From Euperipatoides rowelli (Eukaryota; Onychophora; Udeonychophora; Euonychophora; Peripatopsidae), in the NCBI GenBank assembly GCA_003024985.2, contig PXIH01S0004067.1: a DNA stretch of 13,842 nucleotides, one strand, 5' to 3'. The notes below the pieces were generated by a model. That model had not been told where the DNA came from. It ran no database searches and saw only the letters and a list, made by a program, of their open reading frames with translations. The translations under genes were made by a program, and so were the position numbers. How positions within the stretch are numbered: the stretch's first letter is position 1; every line of letters begins with the position of its first letter. Positions 9,301 to 13,842 of the stretch are shown here, piece by piece.

Positions 9301-12300
9301 ACTCATTTTACAATGTTTTTTATCACTGATTTTATCAAATGCCTTGATTCTAGAATGTGCTTTTCTGTTAGCAAAAATTGTGGCATAAGTTTGTGCTTCA
9401 CCGTTACATTTTGATATGTCTTTTTTAGTTATATTTAATATTTCTGGATTGGCCACATCTGATGTAGACTCCGATTCATTATTTATATTAATTTTAGACA
9501 TAGTAATTGAACTTATTAATTTTTTTGTTACTTGATTCATAAAATTTTGTATATTAAAATTATCATTCTTAGATTTCAAGTTGTTTAATGGTAAATCTTT
9601 GGTTTTGAAACTTTTAATTTCTTCGCTTTCTTCCTTATGTTCAGAGTTTAAATTTTGAGGCTGTAACAGTTGATACTCATCTTGAATTGGTGCCAGCAGA
9701 CACTTTTCCTGACTTTCTAGATCTTTTAACAGTATATCTGAAGGTGCTTTCGTTTTTTCAATAAATTCTGATTTATCCATAGTCAAAGGCAATGTTTTTA
9801 ATATATTCATTATGCCTAATCCATGAGATTTGTTCTCTTTTGGACTAGTATCTTTTTGATTTGAACATTTAATCGAATAGCTAAGATTAGTAGAAGATTT
9901 TGATTTAAAACGTTTTGCTGGAAACCAGCTTGCTGTTGTTTTGCCTAATAGAAATTCAGGATCAGTTTTAATACTAACATTTTCTGATTGTTTTTTTTCT
10001 CCTGTATTTTGTTGATTAACATCTATAGGAACTTTTTTATTTATTTCAATATTTGTAATTATTTTTTCATCAGCTGTATTGTTTAATTCATCCAACTTGC
10101 ATCTACCATTTTGTTTGTTAGATAAATAAATATTCGATATGATTCCATTTTTTTCACTAAAGCAGTTTGCAGTTTGGAATTTTGACTTTGTTGCTGTATT
10201 GCTTATTGTTTTATTCTTATCAAGATTATCTTGTTCTTCAGAGGAACTTTTAGACATTCGTACAGCTTTCTCTGAAACCTCTCCAATTTTATTTCTCTTT
10301 TTTACTTTATTACTAATACCATTGATTAATGATACTCGCTCCAAATTTTCTCCTTTTTCAACTGGATATACTTTTGTATTGGAAACATTACTTTTTCCAC
10401 TGTTTCTATCTGTATTACTAATATTGATTTTACTCCCATTTCCCTGGACTTTACAAACTTTATTTCCCAACATGACATGGCTTGGGTCTTTATCAACATT
10501 GCAACTCATACAGTCTTTTTGTGAACTATTGCTGGAATGATTTTTTAGGGTGGAAACATAACTAGGTATAATGTCATCTTCTATAGGGATTTTATTAGAC
10601 ATCTGACTTATTACTTTTGGTTTTTGATGATTTTTTGTTATATCCGGTTTTTGAAAACCTAAAGATGGTGCACTTTTTCTATGTCCAAGGATATTTTTCT
10701 CTAGTTTCACTTGAGAATGATGTTTTAATTGAGTATCTGATTTTGCTTCTTGTTTCAAGATTGTTTTTCTAATAAGAGGTGAATTGTCCCTTGAACTATT
10801 TAACATCTGAATTTTATTATGAAGATAAAAAGATTTATTTTGATCTAAATTGGGTTGCTTTGATGTTATTGGTGGGTTTTCTTTAGGTGCCAAGAGATTT
10901 TCCAAACTATCTTGATATTCTAAATAAGTCTCTGGACTGTTTACGTTTTCAAGCAGATGATGATATGCATCATCTGATGGTTTGCTATCAAAATCAAATA
11001 GTCTACTGAAACAGCTGTACTTCAAATTCAATTCATTTTCCGAAAAGGAAATTGGTGAAGTAGCGGTGTCCGTTACTTTGGATATGCTTGTTAGGGATTG
11101 TTTACTAGATTTTAATTCTTTTTCTGTTGAACAACTTTTCAGATCTATCCTACTTATACTGTTTTTATGTAATGGCATTGGTGACTGTTTTGTTGGTGGT
11201 GTAGACTTTTCATTTTTATCTTTACATTTTCTTGAGCTCCAATCAGACATTTTGCTTTTGACTGATTTATCACTTTTTATTGAGGAAATGGAAGTGCTGG
11301 ATGTTTTTATTTGAGAAAGAATACTCTTGCTAGAAGTTGTCTTTATATCATTATTGTCATAAACAGTATCAGAAAATGGTAACAACTTCTCGAATAACAA
11401 TGCTCCGATAGGATTCATATTGGTTTTAGAGAGGAAAGTTTTCAGATCAATAGCTTCTCCATCTTTTTTAAATTCATGAACAGATCTAGCTATTTCCATT
11501 ATTCGTTTTTGCATACAATCTTTGACGGGAATACTAATCTTTTTAATTGTATTTCTGGTATTAGTAGGATCTTTAATTGACAGTGAAATCTGCTTCAAAG
11601 GAAACTCCAAAGGACAAATGTTCAAAGGATTATCTAACTTCTGCATTTCCTTCTCAGAGCTCAAATCCTTAGAATATTTAGAATACTTAATCGATTTCGC
11701 AACATTTGGTTGATTCGCTTTAATTTTAAAAAGAGAATTTTCTGAATCTCCTGACTCAAATGATTTTGAATTGTCAAATACAGTTGGTCCTTTTGCAGGG
11801 GATGTTTTCTTTACGTCTTTTGGCATTTTACATTTGTTGACTATTTTCTCTTTTAATTTATTATGCTGGTTTTCTGCTGCTGTTAAAGCAATTGCTTCTT
11901 TTAATAAATCTTCTAATGTTTCTGGAAACTCTTTAAATGTTACATTTGGTGTTTTATTTTTAGAAGTGGAATGACATCCAGTTTTTTTATACACATCTAG
12001 TTGAACATTACCCTTTTCCGCAGAGTTTTTTAAAATTGAACCAGATCGTGGTCTTTCCCGGGAATAATTTGATGATGATGAATCACAATCAGAAAATGTG
12101 GGAACAGATGATATTGCCGAAATAACATGTTGACTTGACCCAGATGAACCAGATAATGAAGTATAAGGGCTTTGCATAAAATCTAAATTGTGATTTGAAT
12201 GAGTTGTAGGACTTCTTGCAACCGTTCGTTTAGATCTTGTTCGATTATGCAGCTTATTAATACTAGTATGATATTTAGATGGTGACTTACAATTTGGATC

Positions 12301-13804
12301 ATATGGAATTTCTTTAGATACACTGGAGTCCTTGGAAATAGAGAATTTTTTTACTGTTTTAGATTTTGGACTATTAGCCTTTTGAGGTGTTTTCTTATCT
12401 GATCGTTTTCTTTTTTTTTTACTAGGCATGTCTGTGCAACTTAACGTTTGTGAGATATTATTTTTATCACTCTCTTGTTTTTCAACAAATTCAACTGATT
12501 TGGTTTTAGATGAAATTCTATTGTTAATAACGTTCAAAACTTGATATCCAGGACTTGATACATTAGGAGGAGTGAGTAAAACAAGATCATTTTCCAATTT
12601 AAGAGACACAAACTGGTTTTTGAAAGGAATTTGATTTGTGTCTAGAATTTTTTTAGTATTTGTTGAAGCTGTCTTCAGTGAATGTTTTTTGGAATTGAAA
12701 GATATAGTTTGGACACCACATGATTTCCTATGAGGAAGTGCTCGTGAGCAAACATGGCCCACTTTAGATTGTTTCAATCGTGGTTTATTTGAATTATTAG
12801 CAAAAGGATTTCCTTGAAATTCTGTTGAAATATCTTCAGATGCTGATTTTTTGGTTGCAGTCAATGTTTTAGACTTCATTATTATATTTTCAGAAGGTAT
12901 ATTCAAATTATAACTAGACCAAGACTTCAAAATTGTAGATTCTGAGCCTTGCTTGTTTTGACAAATGTTATTCTTTGCTTTTGAACTCCTAATCTGATTA
13001 TTCATATCATTAATATATTTTGATGCAATTCTCTTAAATAACGCAGGAGAAATGTGATTACAATTAGATGGAGTACAACAACTTGAATTGGATTTTTTAA
13101 GTCTACTTTCTCGATTATGTCTTAAAATTTTATTATGAATGTAATAATTTGATTTTGGATCTGAAGGGGGTACAGGTTCAATAGATTCTAGTTTCATAGC
13201 AATAAGATTTTGGAGTGTCGTTAATGACAAATTCCTGATTATATTTTCTTTGTATGAATTACACCTTGCTTTTGGGCAATATTGTTTTTTATCTTTAGTA
13301 GAAAAAGAGCTTCCACAATGAGAATGGTAACTGCTCACATTTTTAACTGAATTGTTTGATAGTGAATTTACTAATTTTGAATTATTATTTGATGCACTCT
13401 CATTTTTTTGCGTATCAAAAAAGTCAAGATATCGAGATTTTACATCATACGTTGATTTTTTATTTTGCAATAATTGACTTTTCGTTCCCAGAAACTCAAC
13501 ACTCGAAGTTGTATGGGTGGGCCAATGTTTTGCACGACTAAGTCCATGTTTCAAAAGAAACACGTTAAATGGTTCGTAGGTTGTTGTGCCTGAATAATAA
13601 ATTAGTTTTGAATTATTTTGCGATCGATCAATTTCCTTTCTCTTTTTATTTTTATAAATAAAACTCTTCGAATTAGCTTTCTTAACAGCAAGATCTTGTG
13701 ATTGGGATTTTCGAATTAAAATGGTTTCTTCCACTTGTGAGATGACACCTTCTTTTTCTGGATCATTCTCGTCATTAGTGGGAGCTTCTGGCCTTGGTTC
13801 AAAA
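3382..13804 (-). CDS. Giant 3'-terminal coding exon of an unrecognised, mostly disordered Ser/Asn/Lys-rich protein (5' partial)
   Basis: One frame stays open for about 3,470 codons and ends in TAA at 3382-3384, after a C-terminus ending EMPFSTD. Such length in AT-rich DNA cannot be chance. The codon at 13734 is GTG (Val) and is not a credible start. The frame continues upstream through an acidic stretch to a T-rich tract ending in AG at 13805-13806, so the exon probably begins at 13804 (third base of a split codon). The first in-frame ATG is at 13197, deep inside the coding texture, so the true start lies in exons outside the window. Residues below are numbered with the GTG codon as 1. Seen: Ser, Asn, Lys and Glu dominate; no signal peptide, membrane helix, Cys/His zinc cluster or enzyme motif; a basic KKKRKR cluster at 439-444; ordered-looking islands at about 44-108, 734-793 and 2035-2064; a 23-codon duplication near 1530-1560; and about 180-residue repeats from about 2440 to 3050. 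Many SP/TP sites suggest phosphorylation. Inference: a nuclear or cytoskeletal scaffold. Function unknown; I do not recognise the family. Confidence 0.88.
4594..6405 (-). repeat. Divergent tandem protein repeats of about 180 residues (three full units and one shortened unit)
   Basis: Four copies of an EQN-x(4-5)-K-N/T block start at 6402, 5859, 5319 and 4722, that is 181, 180 and 199 codons apart. All spacings are multiples of three. A second anchor recurs in the same order: SDKIVVDS (6309-6286), SEKIVVDS (5763-5740), SDKLVLDG (5214-5191). A third also recurs: IKPSPQTKRHYDG (6192-6154), IKRTPRTKKYYDA (5643-5605), IKPSQTRRLISD (5085-5050), IKPNSLNKQYYG (4635-4600). A fourth segment, S-L/S-ENY..STDK, is clear in units 1 and 2 and decayed afterwards. 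Unit 4 lacks the IVVDS anchor and has its first and third anchors close together, consistent with an internal deletion of roughly 100 bp. The repeat is old, since only the anchors are conserved. No known repeat family is recognised. Confidence 0.75.
9052..9153 (-). repeat. 23-codon tandem duplication inside the giant CDS
   Basis: Plus-strand segments starting at 9052 and 9121 (69 bp apart) match at about 31 of 33 bases. In protein they read KSNITFLEENS and KSSITFFEENS, each followed by SQ. The near identity of the DNA, in a protein whose other repeats are heavily diverged, marks this as a much younger in-frame duplication. Confidence 0.75.
12391..12429 (-). other. Putative nuclear localisation signal in the giant protein
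   Basis: The sequence MPSKKKRKRSDKK lies at residues 436-448 (numbering from the GTG codon at 13734). It contains six consecutive basic residues after Pro-Ser, which fits the classical monopartite importin-alpha-binding pattern K-K/R-x-K/R. A second Lys-rich stretch (SPKSKTVKK) follows about 10 residues later. Basic clusters are common in Lys-rich disordered proteins, so nuclear location is an inference. Confidence 0.5.
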
Positions 13805-13830
13805 CTATTAAAAAATAAAAAATAAATATA
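13805..13830 (-). promoter_or_regulatory. 3' splice site (polypyrimidine tract and AG) of the giant exon
   Basis: Read on the minus strand, a T-rich run interrupted by a few A residues ends in TTTTTTAATAG, with the AG at 13806-13805. Just downstream the sequence changes to higher-GC coding texture (FEPRPEAPTNDENDPEK). The frame upstream stays open to the window edge but encodes only F, Y, I, L and N residues, as expected of translated intron. The acceptor splits a codon after its second base, so the preceding exon should end with two bases of a codon. Only a transcript or homologue would prove its use. Confidence 0.65.
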
Positions 13831-13842
13831 GTATATTCTATT

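Noticed and set aside
7667-13541. Several plus-strand open frames of 60-133 codons opposite the giant exon
   Set aside because: They are antisense shadows. Their Leu/Phe/Ser-rich composition mirrors the complement of Lys/Asn/Glu codons, and they lack splice or promoter support.
1-13842. CRISPR arrays, prokaryotic operons, phage or viral genes
   Set aside because: The only spaced repeats are microsatellites and protein-level repeats; no bacterial or viral gene signature is present.

Overview
The window looks like nuclear DNA from an invertebrate, most likely an AT-rich arthropod. The reasons are one large eukaryotic-type exon with a 3' splice site, AAUAAA-type 3'-end signals, long (GATA)n and (CA)n microsatellites, a candidate intron of only about 71 bp, and no ribosome binding sites, operons or other bacterial or viral hallmarks. 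The taxon is an inference; no marker gene fixes it.

Right-hand three quarters (about 3.2-13.8 kb, minus strand): one exceptionally long coding exon. Open reading runs from a polypyrimidine-AG acceptor at about 13,805 down to a TAA at 3,382-3,384, about 10.4 kb and about 3,470 codons, without an intron. It is very probably the 3'-terminal exon of a giant gene whose start lies outside the window. The protein is rich in Ser, Asn, Lys and Glu, has no membrane segment or catalytic domain that I recognise, and looks mostly disordered. It carries a basic nuclear-localisation-like cluster, a few islands of more ordered sequence, a 23-codon internal duplication and, near the C-terminus, a divergent array of about 180-residue tandem repeats. 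I cannot assign it to a named family. A short 3' UTR follows, with an AATAAA that overlaps a Pumilio-type element.

Middle (2.68-2.97 kb): a compound microsatellite (GATA, a 20-bp higher-order GATA variant, TATG, AT-rich, CA) with one ambiguous base at 2,677. It separates the giant gene from the left part.

Left part (1-2.65 kb): AT-rich intergenic or intronic DNA without a long ORF. The most interesting piece is 1.08-1.71 kb, where the minus strand shows two short open blocks bounded by plausible splice signals with matching phase, followed by a strong acceptor. This could be a small spliced gene or a spliced non-coding RNA, but the evidence is modest. A perfect CRE palindrome, a repeated GAGTACTC palindrome and a tRNA-B-box-like hairpin are also present.
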